From Pseudofrankia saprophytica (GTDB taxonomy: Bacteria; Actinomycetota; Actinomycetes; Frankiales; Frankiaceae): DNA of 64,000 nt. Shown here piece by piece: positions 20,505 through 28,622 of this stretch (positions are counted from its first letter, which is position 1; every line of letters begins with the position of its first letter). The stretch is from contig NZ_KI912266.1 of assembly GCF_000235425.2 (NCBI RefSeq), positions 2,617,285 to 2,681,284 on the forward strand, written 5' to 3'. Below the pieces are notes generated by a model. It searched no databases. It was not told the DNA's origin and worked only from the letters and a program-made list of their open reading frames with translations. A program made the translations under genes and the position numbers.

Positions 20505-21302
20505 ATGAACGAAGGTTCGTCACCCGGCGTCGACATCACCGTGCCGCACTCGGCGCGAGTGTGGAACTACTGGCTCGGCGGGAAGGATTTCTATCCGGTC
20601 GACCGTGAGTTCGGCGACCGGCTCTACGAGCTGCTTCCCGAGATTGTGCAGATCGCCCGGCAGGCTCGGGCCTTTCTCGGCCGCGCGGTCACCTACCTGG
20701 CCGGAGAGGTGGGTATCCGGCAGTTCCTCGACGTCGGCACCGGCCTGCCGACGGCCGACAACACCCATGAAGTGGCGCAGCGGATCGCCCCCGAGTCACG
20801 GATCGTCTACGTCGACCACGATCCGCTGGTCCTGGTGCACGCGCGGGCCCTGCTGGTCGGCGCGCCCGAGGGGGCCACGAACTACGTGGACGCCGACGTC
20901 CGCGAGCCGAAGAAGATCCTCAGGGCTGCCCGTGAGACCCTGGACTTCACCCAACCAATTGGGTTGATCATGCTCGGGATCATGGGAAACGTGGCCGACC
21001 TCGACGAGGCGTACGCGATCGTGCGCGAACTGCGCGACGCCCTTCCCTCCGGCAGCTACCTCGTGTTCAAGGACGGCACCTACGCCATCATGGGCGAGGA
21101 CCGCGCCGACACCATCCACGATCTCCACGAGCACGAGAAATTCCCGTACCACATGCGCACTCCCGAGCAGGTGGCCCGTTTCCTCGACGGTTTCGAACTC
21201 ATCGAGCCGGGTCTGGTCTCGACGCCGTTGTGGCGGCCCGCCCCTTCGGCCGAACCGCCTCTGCCGATCGACGACCTGTGCGGCGTCGGCCGGAAGCCCT
21301 GA
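20505..21302 (+). CDS. SAM-dependent methyltransferase, SAV2177/DUF574 family
   Basis: The ATG at 20505 has AAGGGA nine bases upstream and gives 265 residues. Family signatures are clear: PHSARVWNYWLGGKDFYPVD at the N-terminus, QFLDVGTGLPTADNTHEVAQ as the SAM-binding motif, IVYVDHDPLVLVHARALL and IGLIMLGIMGNVAD. Members are abundant in Streptomyces and Frankia, commonly next to an XRE-type regulator with a DUF5753 domain, exactly as here (tail-to-tail, 26 bp apart). The substrate is not established. The start could lie a little upstream, since the frame is open to 20394. Confidence 0.88.
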   Translation: MNEGSSPGVDITVPHSARVWNYWLGGKDFYPVDREFGDRLYELLPEIVQIARQARAFLGRAVTYLAGEVGIRQFLDVGTGLPTADNTHEVAQRIAPESRIVYVDHDPLVLVHARALLVGAPEGATNYVDADVREPKKILRAARETLDFTQPIGLIMLGIMGNVADLDEAYAIVRELRDALPSGSYLVFKDGTYAIMGEDRADTIHDLHEHEKFPYHMRTPEQVARFLDGFELIEPGLVSTPLWRPAPSAEPPLPIDDLCGVGRKP

Positions 21303-21328
21303 CGTCCGCCGTCCAGTCGGAACGGGTG

Positions 21329-22207
21329 TCACACGGCGTGCTGTGAGTGGAGTGTGGCGATTTTTTGGATAACTTTTATCGTGTCGTCGGGCGTCGTGCT
21401 TTTGAGCGCCAGGTTGTCCATGGCGAGCATGTAGCGGATGACGTCTTCCGGTTTGTCGAGGTAGATGGCGCCCGTGAGGTGCTCCACGTAGACGACGTCG
21501 GCGATGTCCGGCTCGCCGAATCGTAGAATGCTGAATGCGCCTCCCTCGGCGGGGTGGGGGCTGACGCCGAACGGAATCACCTGGATGATGATGTTCGGGT
21601 TCGCGTTCAGAGCGATCAGGTGTTCGAGCTGGCCTTGCATGACGGCCGGCCCGGCGACCGAGCGCCGCAGTGCCGCCTCGTCGATCACCGCCCATGCCCG
21701 GGGCGGGTCTGGCCGGTCGAGAATGGCCTGCCGGCTCATCCGTGCCTGGACCCGGCGTTCGACGATGTCGGCGTTGTCCGCCTGGTGACCTCCGGATATG
21801 ACGGCGCGGGCGTAGTCCTCGGTCTGGAACAGGCCGGGGATGAACTGAAGCTCGTAGGTCCGGATCAGGATCGCGGCTTCCTCCAGGCCCAGGTATGGCT
21901 GAAACCACCCCGGCATCACGTCGGCGAAACCCTGCCACCAACCGGGCTCGTTAGCCTCACGGGCGAGTTCGAGCAGCGGCGAGCGGTCCTTCTCGTCTGT
22001 GACGCCATACAGGGTCAGCAAGTCGGCGACATCGCGTTCCTTGAAACTGACCCGGCCCAGCTCCAACCGGCTGATCTTTGACTCGGACGCCCGAATGGTG
22101 TAGCCAGCGTCCGCCCGGCTAATGCCCTTCGCTTCCCGGAGTCGCCGTAGCTGCGTGCCCAGTACAACGCGGCGTACGATCGGCCCGCTCGCCCGTTGCA
22201 GCGTCAT
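21329..22207 (-). CDS. XRE-family helix-turn-helix regulator with DUF5753
   Basis: The 292-residue protein begins MTLQRASGPIVRRV. Residues 15-70 form the XRE helix-turn-helix (LGTQLRRLREAKGISRADAG, then ESKISRLELGR). The rest is the DUF5753 ligand/partner domain (PGLFQTEDYARAVI, RQAILDRPDPPRAW, IIIQVIPFGV). The start chosen at 22207 lies behind GAAGGCGGAGG; an ATG at 22231 is also possible. Such proteins pair with DUF397 or SAV2177-type genes and act as DNA-binding regulators. No DUF397 gene is seen here. It is convergent with the methyltransferase and divergent from the ABC ATPase gene. Confidence 0.88.
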   Translation of the reverse strand: MTLQRASGPIVRRVVLGTQLRRLREAKGISRADAGYTIRASESKISRLELGRVSFKERDVADLLTLYGVTDEKDRSPLLELAREANEPGWWQGFADVMPGWFQPYLGLEEAAILIRTYELQFIPGLFQTEDYARAVISGGHQADNADIVERRVQARMSRQAILDRPDPPRAWAVIDEAALRRSVAGPAVMQGQLEHLIALNANPNIIIQVIPFGVSPHPAEGGAFSILRFGEPDIADVVYVEHLTGAIYLDKPEDVIRYMLAMDNLALKSTTPDDTIKVIQKIATLHSQHAV

Positions 22208-22477
22208 TCCTCCGCCTTCATCCGGCCACATTGCTGGCAGCGTACCGGATGATGATGGCAGTCCATGTGGCCGGGTTCACCAACAGCGCCGGGACAATCC
22301 GGCCTGGGAGTGCCCGCGCAGGCCGGGCGGCCCGCGCTCCGGGATTGTTTCGCGGCCGTGACCCGGGGGCGGCGCCAGGGTGTGCCGGTAGCGTCCCGCA
22401 TCGGGGGCTACGATTCGTCCGGGAAGGACGTCGGCATGCCGCCGGCAGCCCGACCCCGTGGCCAGAGGGGAGTGACG

Positions 22478-23224
22478 ATGCCCGCTGCCCCGGGGATCGC
22501 GTTGGCGTTCGACGACGTGGGAAAGACCTTTCCCGATGGCACCGACGCGTTGCGGGGGGTGTCGCTGACGGTAGCCGACGGCGAGTTCGTGGCGGTGGTC
22601 GGGCCTTCGGGCGCGGGGAAGTCCACGCTATTGCGGATCGCGTCGGGGTTGACCGAGCCCTCCAGCGGGACCGTTGCCGTCGGGCCCAACCCTCCCGGCT
22701 ACGTTTTTCAGGATTCCACGCTGTTGCCGTGGCGCACCGTCGAGGGCAATGTCGGCCTGCTCGCCCAACTCGACCGCGTGCCGAAGAAGCGGCGGCGCGA
22801 ACTCGTGGCCGCGTCCATCTCCCTCACCGGGCTCGAGGGGTTCGAGCGCCACCGGCCGACTGCGCTGTCCGGGGGCATGCGGATGCGGGTCTCGCTCGCC
22901 CGGGCGCTCACGGTGCGGCCGTCGCTGTTCCTCTTCGACGAGCCGTTCGGTGCGGTCGACGAGATCACCCGGCAGCGGCTCGGCGAGGAGGTGCAGCGGC
23001 TGCACGCCCGCGAGCGGTTCGCGGGCCTGTTCGTCACCCACTCGGTCGTGGAGGCGGTCTGGCTCGCGGGCCGGGTTGTCGTCCTGTCGGCCCGGCCGGG
23101 GCGGGTGATCGCGCAGGTCGACGTCCCGTTCGCCTACCCGCGGCCCGCCGACCTGCGTTTCGACGCCGCCTTCGGCACCGTCGCCCGGACCGTCTCGGCC
23201 GCGCTACAGGAGTCGTTCACGTGA
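22478..23224 (+). CDS. ABC transporter ATP-binding protein (SsuB/TauB-like)
   Basis: The ATG at 22478 lies six bases after GGGGAG and gives 248 residues. It has Walker A GPSGAGKST, the Q-loop GYVFQDSTLLPW, the signature LSGGMRMRVSLARAL, Walker B LFLFDEPFGAVDE and the H-loop FVTHSVVEAVWL. The ALSGGM...ARAL and PFGAVDE pattern is that of importers for nitrate, sulfonates, taurine and thiamine precursors. It powers the permease encoded next, whose GTG start overlaps this stop by 4 bp. The binding protein gene is 2.2 kb upstream on the same strand. Confidence 0.9.
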   Translation: MPAAPGIALAFDDVGKTFPDGTDALRGVSLTVADGEFVAVVGPSGAGKSTLLRIASGLTEPSSGTVAVGPNPPGYVFQDSTLLPWRTVEGNVGLLAQLDRVPKKRRRELVAASISLTGLEGFERHRPTALSGGMRMRVSLARALTVRPSLFLFDEPFGAVDEITRQRLGEEVQRLHARERFAGLFVTHSVVEAVWLAGRVVVLSARPGRVIAQVDVPFAYPRPADLRFDAAFGTVARTVSAALQESFT

Positions 23225-24078
23225 CCGCGACCGCCCAGGCACCGCTCGCGCTCCCTGCGGCCGAGAACCCCCGCCGCCCGCCCGGCCGCCCGCGCCGCGT
23301 GGCCCGCGCGGCCGGGCCGCCGCTGGCGGTGCTGGCCGCCGTCGTCGGCGTCTGGTACGCCGTGAGCTACCTCGCGCTGGCCCCCCGCCGCCGCTTCCTG
23401 CTGCCGCCGCCGCACGAGGTCGTCACCGACGGGTTCGGGGACTGGACCACCTTCCACGAGACCCTGAGGGGACTGGGCGCGACGGCGAAGGTCGCGTTCG
23501 TCGGGCTCGCCATCGCCGCCGCCCTCGGAGTGATCTTTGCTGTGCTGATGAGCCAGGCGGGCTGGGTCGAGCGGTCCTTCTACCCCTGGGCGGTGGTCCT
23601 CCAGACGATCCCGATCCTCGCGATCGTGCCGCTGATCGGGTTCTGGCTGGGGTACGGATTCTGGTCCCGCACCGTCGTGTGTGTCCTGGTCGCTCTGTTC
23701 CCCATCACCACCAACACCCTGTTCGGGCTCCAGTCGACGGACGCCGGGCAGCACGACCTGTTCACGCTGCGCCAGGCCGGCCGGTGGGCAAGGCTCGTCC
23801 ACCTCGAGCTCCCTAGCGCCCTGCCCGCGGTGTTCACAGGGCTGCGCATCTCTGCCGGGCTGTCGGTCATCGGCGCGATCGTCGGCGACTTCTTCTTCCG
23901 GCAGGGGCAGCCGGGCATCGGCAGCCTCATCGACGACTACACCCAGCGCCTGCAATCCGCCCCGCTGTTCGCCGCGATCATGGTGTCCTCCCTGTTCGGC
24001 CTGGCGGTGTTCTGGCTGTTCGGGCTGGCCGCCCGCATAGCCGTCGGCACCTGGTACACCCCCCGCCGCCGTTCGTGA
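23221..24078 (+). CDS. ABC transporter permease (SsuC/TauC-like)
   Basis: The GTG at 23221 overlaps the ATPase stop (GTGA) and gives 285 residues. After a Pro/Arg-rich cytoplasmic start there are about six membrane helices. The EAA-like coupling loop reads near QAGRWARLVHLELPSALP and GLRISAGLSVIGAIVGDFF, as in binding-protein-dependent permeases of the nitrate/sulfonate group. With the ATPase and the lipoprotein at 19112-20293 it completes an importer. The last residues (TWYTPRRRS) are cytoplasmic. Confidence 0.88.
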   Translation: MTATAQAPLALPAAENPRRPPGRPRRVARAAGPPLAVLAAVVGVWYAVSYLALAPRRRFLLPPPHEVVTDGFGDWTTFHETLRGLGATAKVAFVGLAIAAALGVIFAVLMSQAGWVERSFYPWAVVLQTIPILAIVPLIGFWLGYGFWSRTVVCVLVALFPITTNTLFGLQSTDAGQHDLFTLRQAGRWARLVHLELPSALPAVFTGLRISAGLSVIGAIVGDFFFRQGQPGIGSLIDDYTQRLQSAPLFAAIMVSSLFGLAVFWLFGLAARIAVGTWYTPRRRS

Positions 24079-24139
24079 CCACAGGGTTTGGCTGACCGGA
24101 CCCCGGCGAGGTCGACGTGACCTTCGGCGCGGGACGCAC

Positions 24140-24238
24140 GTGGCGCGGGAACAGCGGGAGACGACGTTCGGCGAGTACTACGAGCGGTGGCGTCGCGCTC
24201 GGCGGATCAGCGCGCCTCGGCAAGATACCGACGATTGA
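24140..24238 (+). pseudogene. Fragment of a tyrosine recombinase (phage integrase) N-terminus
   Basis: A frame from the GTG at 24140 to the TGA at 24238 encodes ARE-QRETTFGEYYERWRRAR and then RISAPRQDTDD. The TFGEYYERW pattern is typical of the start of the SAM-like core-binding domain of actinophage integrases. Only about 32 codons remain, and no catalytic Arg/His/Tyr region is present. It is therefore a remnant. Its presence fits past mobile-element activity in this part of the window. Confidence 0.45.
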
Positions 24239-24622
24239 TGCGGGAGCGGTATGACGAGGGACGTGCCGTGATGGAGCGGTACATGCGCGAAGGGCGGAAG
24301 GCGGTCTAGCTCAGGGCTTCCCGCCAGACCCTCTGGCGCCCCGCCGGGGAACGGTCACCACGCAACCGGGGGATTGTGAGATCTTCAGTGCTCCATGCGC
24401 CCACGTCCACCACCGTCCACCGGTGCAGGCCACGGGTCTGAGGACGGCCCCAGGCGTCTGTGCTTGTCCGCTGTTGCCCACCGGCTTGGCTGTCAACCCG
24501 GCCACGACGTTGCGGCCCGAGGACCCACTCCAGACACATCGGCGGCCCGAGTAGACGTTCGGTGGGAATCGGGCAGGTGGAACAGTGCGCCGGCCGTCAT
24601 CCGACCGTCCCGTGCTCAGTTG
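24239..24622. other. Intergenic region, no supported gene
   Basis: 384 bp with only short, unrecognisable frames (for example a 77-codon minus frame ending at 24306 and a plus frame with RYDEGRAVMERYMREGRKAV-like charge pattern ending at 24309). The GC skew and codon pattern are weak. I see debris-like sequence next to the integrase fragment rather than a gene. Confidence 0.4.
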
Positions 24623-24940
24623 TTACGGAGCGGTGTCCTGGCGATGGCGCCGTGCGGCAACGGCCACCGCGAGGGTGCCCACTGGCCAGAGAACGAACAG
24701 CGCGAGCGTTCCGTACCTTGCCGTCGATGGGTACTCGACATGTGTGCCCTCAGGAAGTGACCAGGTGCACCGGTTTCCTGGCGGCGTCCAGATCCAGTGC
24801 GTCTCGCCGTAGTCGGAGTCATGCAGGAGGGGCGGGCAGCCCAACACAGCCTCGCTCGCGAGCATGATGATCAGTACGGCGAGACAGAACAGCCATATGG
24901 CAAGCGAAGCCAATACGGCCGTACGGACGAGACGCCCCAT
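24623..24940 (-). CDS. Small membrane protein, function unknown
   Basis: The ATG at 24940 follows GAGGG about eleven bases upstream and gives 105 residues: MGRLVRTAVLASLAIWLFCL and a first membrane helix, then an external loop with two Cys (VLGCPPLL and GNRCTW) that could form a disulfide, then a second helix near LALFVLWPVGTLAVAVAA and a basic tail. No family was recognised. It lies 140 bp downstream of the WD40 kinase gene on the same strand and may be co-transcribed with it. Confidence 0.6.
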   Translation of the reverse strand: MGRLVRTAVLASLAIWLFCLAVLIIMLASEAVLGCPPLLHDSDYGETHWIWTPPGNRCTWSLPEGTHVEYPSTARYGTLALFVLWPVGTLAVAVAARRHRQDTAP

Positions 24941-25080
24941 GTAAATAGTTTCCCTCAACTGAGCCCCTGCCCGAGACGGGCTGTGACCCCGAGCCGCGGG
25001 TATCCGCGGACAGCTACCTGAACCGCCTCCGCGCTCGGCCTCCGCCCAAAGGGGTTCCGGCGAGGAGGCCCGGTTTCGCG

Positions 25081-27231
25081 TCAGCGCACCTCCCAGAGCC
25101 GAATCGTGTAGTCGTTGCTGGCGCTGGCGAGCGTTCGGCCGTCCGGTGCGAACGCCACCGCATTCACATGGCTGGTGTGGCCGGTGATGGAGAGTTCCAG
25201 TGGCTGGGGCGCGCTTCGCTTGGAGATGTCCCACAGCCGCACCGTGGTGTCGTCGCTGGCGCTGGCGAGGGTCCGGCCGTCCGGCGCGAATGCCACCGAG
25301 GTCGCCCAGCTGGTGTGGCCGATCAGGGGGACCCCCAGTGGCCTGGGCGCGCTGAGGTCGGAGACGTCCCACAGCCGTACCGTGCCGTCGTTGCTGGCGC
25401 TGGCGAGGGTCCGGCCATCGGGCGCGAATGCCACCGAGTACGCGTGGCCGGCATGGCCGGTGAGCGGGGCGCCCAGTGGCTGGGGCGCACTGAGGTCGGA
25501 GATGTCCCACAGCCGCACCGTGCCGTCGTCGCTGGCGCTGGCCAGGGTGCGCCCGTCCGGCGCGAACGCCACCGAGAACACCCAGTGAGTGTGGCCGGTC
25601 AGGGGCGCGCCCAGTGGCCTGGGCGCGCTGAGGTCGGAGACGTCCCACAGCCGCACCGTGGTGTCGAAGCTGGCGCTGGCCAGGGTTCGCCCATCCGGCG
25701 CGAACGCCACCGAATACACATAGCCGGTGTGGCCGGTGAGGGGCGCGCCCAGTGGCTTGGGCGCGCTGAGATTGGAGACGTCCCAGAGCCGCACCGTGTT
25801 GTCGGCGCTGGCGCTGGCGATGGTGCGCCCGTCCGGTGCGAACGCCACGCCGTACACGTTGTCGGCGTGTTCGGTAAGGGGGGCGCCCAGTGCCTCGGGC
25901 GCGTTCCGCTTGGAGATGTCCCACAGCCGCACCGTGCCGTCGTCGCTGGAGCTGACCAGAGTGCGCCCGCCTGGCGCGAACGCCACCGACCGCACGTCGC
26001 CCGTGTGGCCGATCAGGGGGGAGCCCAGCGGGCTGAGAGTGGGACGAGACGTGGGCCGCACCGAGGGGAGGGTGCTGGTCGTCTTGAGGGGGATGACGGA
26101 ATCCGCGTCCTTGGGGATGGTGAGACCCAGGACGGTGCCGGTGATGGCCAGGAGGACGGCCGCGGCGGCCAAGGGCAGGCGGTGACGGTGTAGCCGGCTC
26201 CACGAGCGGCCGGATCGCCGGGTGGGCGGGCTGTTCGATGTCCCATCCGACAGCGGGCGTTCGGCGCGCTGGGTGGGGAGTACGACGGTGTTGCCGGACC
26301 CCGGCGGGGAGATCGCCATGGCGAGCGGCGCCACGGCGACGGGGGCGGTGGGCGATTCGGTGGCGGCGCGGATGTCCTCGTCGAGGCGCAGCCGAATACC
26401 GGCGCGGCTGGTCCACCCCGGGCCGTGCACCTCGGCGGCGGCCTGGGCAAGGGCGAGAGCGAAGGCGTGGGCGGTCTGCGGTCGGTCGGCGGGGTCCTTG
26501 GCCAGGGTGCGCATCACCACGTCGGCCACCGGGCCTGGCACCCCGGCCGGCGGCGCGGGGGCGACGTGGAGATGGTGGTGGGCCAGCGCCTGGCCGGACA
26601 CGGCCGGGCCGAACAGCGACGTGCCGGTGAGCAGCTCGTAGAGCAGCACGCCCAGGGCGTACAGGTCGGTGGCCGGGCTCAGCCGGGCGCCCAGCAGCTG
26701 TTCGGGCGCCATGTACCGCGGCGTGCCGATGACCGCGCTGGCGGTGGTCGACGCCCCCTCCACGATCTTCGCGATGCCGAAGTCGGTGACCTTGAGCAGG
26801 TCGGCGGCGTCGAACAGGATGTTGTCCGGCTTGATGTCGCGGTGCAGCACCCCGGCCCGGTGCGCGCAGCCGAGCGCGTCGGCGACGGCCAGCCCCACGG
26901 CGCACGCGGTCTCGGCCGCCATGCCCTTGCGGCGGCGGGACAGGGTCCCCCCGGCCAGCAGCTCCATCACGATCAGGTGCAGATCGTCCGTCGCGACGGC
27001 GTCGTAGACCCGGACGATGTGCGGGTGGTCCAGGGCGGCGAGCAGCCGAGCCTCGGCACGGCCGCGCTCGATGGTCCCGTCCGGCCCGGCCGGCAGGACC
27101 TTGATGGCGACGTCGCGGTGCAGCTCCTGGTGCCGGCCCGCCAGCACCAGCCCGAACGCGCCCTGCCCGAGCTGGGCGCCCAGCTCGTAGCCCGGCAACG
27201 CCGCGGCCACCCGTGTCTCGTTGACGATCAA
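25081..27231 (-). CDS. Membrane-anchored Ser/Thr protein kinase with seven WD40 repeats
   Basis: A 716-residue Hanks-type kinase. The glycine loop is LGQGAFGLV, the ATP-anchoring Lys is in VAIKVLP (Lys44), the catalytic loop is HRDIKPDN (130-137), DFG is at 150-152 and GTPRYMAPEQ follows. A linker leads to one membrane helix (about 355-375, AAAAVLLAITGTVLG). The C-terminal 310 residues hold seven WD40 repeats of about 46 residues (SVAFAPDGRTLASAS, then TVRLWD), enough for one closed propeller outside the cell. The DNA of repeats 3-6 is nearly identical at a 138-bp period. It probably senses a ligand or protein at the surface and phosphorylates targets inside. The start shown is a TTG at 27231; a GTG at 27210 is an alternative. 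Confidence 0.92.
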   Translation of the reverse strand: MIVNETRVAAALPGYELGAQLGQGAFGLVLAGRHQELHRDVAIKVLPAGPDGTIERGRAEARLLAALDHPHIVRVYDAVATDDLHLIVMELLAGGTLSRRRKGMAAETACAVGLAVADALGCAHRAGVLHRDIKPDNILFDAADLLKVTDFGIAKIVEGASTTASAVIGTPRYMAPEQLLGARLSPATDLYALGVLLYELLTGTSLFGPAVSGQALAHHHLHVAPAPPAGVPGPVADVVMRTLAKDPADRPQTAHAFALALAQAAAEVHGPGWTSRAGIRLRLDEDIRAATESPTAPVAVAPLAMAISPPGSGNTVVLPTQRAERPLSDGTSNSPPTRRSGRSWSRLHRHRLPLAAAAVLLAITGTVLGLTIPKDADSVIPLKTTSTLPSVRPTSRPTLSPLGSPLIGHTGDVRSVAFAPGGRTLVSSSDDGTVRLWDISKRNAPEALGAPLTEHADNVYGVAFAPDGRTIASASADNTVRLWDVSNLSAPKPLGAPLTGHTGYVYSVAFAPDGRTLASASFDTTVRLWDVSDLSAPRPLGAPLTGHTHWVFSVAFAPDGRTLASASDDGTVRLWDISDLSAPQPLGAPLTGHAGHAYSVAFAPDGRTLASASNDGTVRLWDVSDLSAPRPLGVPLIGHTSWATSVAFAPDGRTLASASDDTTVRLWDISKRSAPQPLELSITGHTSHVNAVAFAPDGRTLASASNDYTIRLWEVR

Positions 27232-27600
27232 CGTGTGGAAGCCGTCACACGCCGACTCCGGCGACCGCTGTTCACCATTGCGAGCTCCCCGATGTCCCCT
27301 ATGTGGCTTGCGATCGTAGCGGCGCCACAGATAGGGGAGAGCAACCGTCGGCCACCCGACCAGCCAAGCGGTAGTTCAGACGTGAGTCGTCCGTCTGCCC
27401 TGCGTCGCTGCCGTAAAGCCAGACGCAGTCCACCCCAAAAGGGTGCTCAGGGGGCGAAGCTCACCCGGCGCGAGCTCCACAACCCGGCCAAGAGCAAATA
27501 ACGCCGAGAGCCAACCGAAGGTCTGCGCACAGTCGACCCGGCCACCTCATCCGTACCCGGCAGGAAAAATGCGCACCACGCCACCCCCACGCCCAAGGCG
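27232..27600. other. Intergenic, kinase upstream region
   Basis: No gene supported. It should hold the kinase promoter. A stretch near 27430-27480 (AAGGGTGCTCAGGGGGCGAAGC) resembles the repeat family further right. Confidence 0.4.
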
Positions 27601-27610
27601 CCCCACCCCA

Positions 27611-27757
27611 CAATGGGCTCCAGGGCCGAAGCCTCCCTGCCCCAAAGAGCGAAGCCTCCCCAACCCAAAATGGGGGTGCAGGGGGCGAAGCCTCCCTGAC
27701 CCAGAGGATGAAGCCTCCCCGACCCAAAACGGGGGTCCAGGGGGCGAAGCCTCCCTG
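27611..27757. repeat. Intergenic direct repeat family (about 48-59 bp units)
   Basis: Two well-preserved 48-bp units begin at 27651 and 27710. They share the string GAAGCCTCCCC, an ACCCAAAA(T/C)GGGGGT core, and GCAGGGGGCGAAGCCTCCCTG or a one-base variant. A shorter degenerate unit lies at 27611-27650. Parts of each unit can pair with each other (GGGAGG/CCTCCC). It sits between the kinase promoter and the tRNA-Arg gene. I believe similar GGCTTCGCCCCC-rich repeats are common in Frankia intergenic DNA. That statement is from memory, not a search. Confidence 0.75.
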
Positions 27758-27850
27758 GCGCGGGGTCCGGGGCTCGGCCCCGGAGCAACATGACGCGGGA
27801 GCCCGGGAGTAAACCCCAAAGGGGTTTACGAACAGGCAAGGCCGATCGCG

Positions 27851-27922
27851 TGCCCCCGGCAGGATTCGAACCTGCGCACCTGCCTCCGGAGGGCAGTGCT
27901 CTATCCCCTGAGCTACGGGGGC
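27851..27922 (-). tRNA. tRNA-Arg (anticodon CCG)
   Basis: On the minus strand a 72-nt cloverleaf starts GCCCCCG and ends CGGGGGC plus discriminator A. The D arm is GCTC/GAGC, the anticodon arm CTGCC/GGCAG encloses CTCCGGA (anticodon CCG, codon CGG), and the T arm contains GGTTCGAATCC. CCA is not encoded. It lies at the border between the accessory stretch to its left and the conserved argS-lysA region to its right. Confidence 0.96.
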
Positions 27923-28043
27923 GGACCGGTTACGGGGCGGGGCGGTGAGGCCCCGCGCGGTTGCCGGATCGCCTTGGCAACGAGGCATACCGTACCAGGT
28001 CTGAACGGCGGACCGGGAAGCGGCCGCGCCGTAAGCTTCCGGC

Positions 28044-28430
28044 GTGCACTACGAACCTCCACGTGTCCTGGTCGTCGACGACGACCCGGTGATCCGCCAG
28101 CTCGTGGTCGTCAACCTGGAGCTGGAAGGGTTCGAGGTCCACACCGCCGTGGACGGGCAGGACTGCCTGGAGCGGATCCGTGAGATCGACCCGGCAGTGA
28201 TCACCTTGGATCTCATGATGCCCAAGGTGGATGGCTGGGAGGTGGCGAGCCGGCTGCGGGCCGACCCGGCGACGGCGGGCATCAAGGTGGTCGTGCTCAC
28301 CGCTCGCGCCCGGGAGGCGGACCTGCGCCGTGGCGCCCGCGTCGGCGTCGACTGCTACCTCACGAAGCCCTTCGACCCCGACGAACTGATCGGTGTCGTG
28401 CAACGGCTCGCGGCCGGCCAGCCGGTCTGA
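28044..28430 (+). CDS. Stand-alone response regulator (receiver domain only)
   Basis: GTG start, 128 residues. It is a single CheY-like receiver: acidic pocket VVDDDPVIR (residues about 9-12), phospho-acceptor Asp in VITLDLMMPK, the switch Thr in VVVLTARA and the conserved Lys in YLTKPFD. There is no output domain, so signalling must occur through protein contacts. No histidine kinase is encoded nearby. A similar orphan receiver gene precedes the argS-lysA block in other actinobacteria, so this belongs to the conserved segment. A 12-bp-stem hairpin follows at 28522. Confidence 0.9.
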   Translation: MHYEPPRVLVVDDDPVIRQLVVVNLELEGFEVHTAVDGQDCLERIREIDPAVITLDLMMPKVDGWEVASRLRADPATAGIKVVVLTARAREADLRRGARVGVDCYLTKPFDPDELIGVVQRLAAGQPV

Positions 28431-28521
28431 CGCGTCGCGCGTCGCGGGTCGGGTGGGCCGGTCCGGTGAATCGGCCGGGCGAACTGGCTGTCCCGTCTGA
28501 CAATCTGGCCTAAGTGAGAAG

Positions 28522-28554
28522 CTGTCGGGCGGCGGTCCAGCGGCCGCCCGACAG
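28522..28554 (+). terminator. Hairpin between response regulator and ArgS-like gene
   Basis: CTGTCGGGCGGC and its exact complement GCCGCCCGACAG enclose a 9-base loop, followed by TGCCGTTGTGATCTTG. It lies 92 bp after the response-regulator stop and 69 bp before the next start, so it probably ends the regulator transcript. It could also act as a leader structure for the ArgS-like/lysA operon. Confidence 0.65.
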
Positions 28555-28622
28555 TGCCGTTGTGATCTTGTCGGATTCTGTGTTCGCACCGACTGTCCGG
28601 ACGCGCCGATAGCATCGCGGGC

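Noticed and set aside
24306..24539. 77-codon minus-strand frame in the spacer after the permease
   Set aside because: No RBS, motif or family resemblance. It lies in debris-like sequence beside the integrase fragment.
25081..26030. Regularly spaced repeats that could be taken for a CRISPR array
   Set aside because: The 138-bp period is coding (46-residue WD40 units) and there are no short identical repeats with unique spacers.
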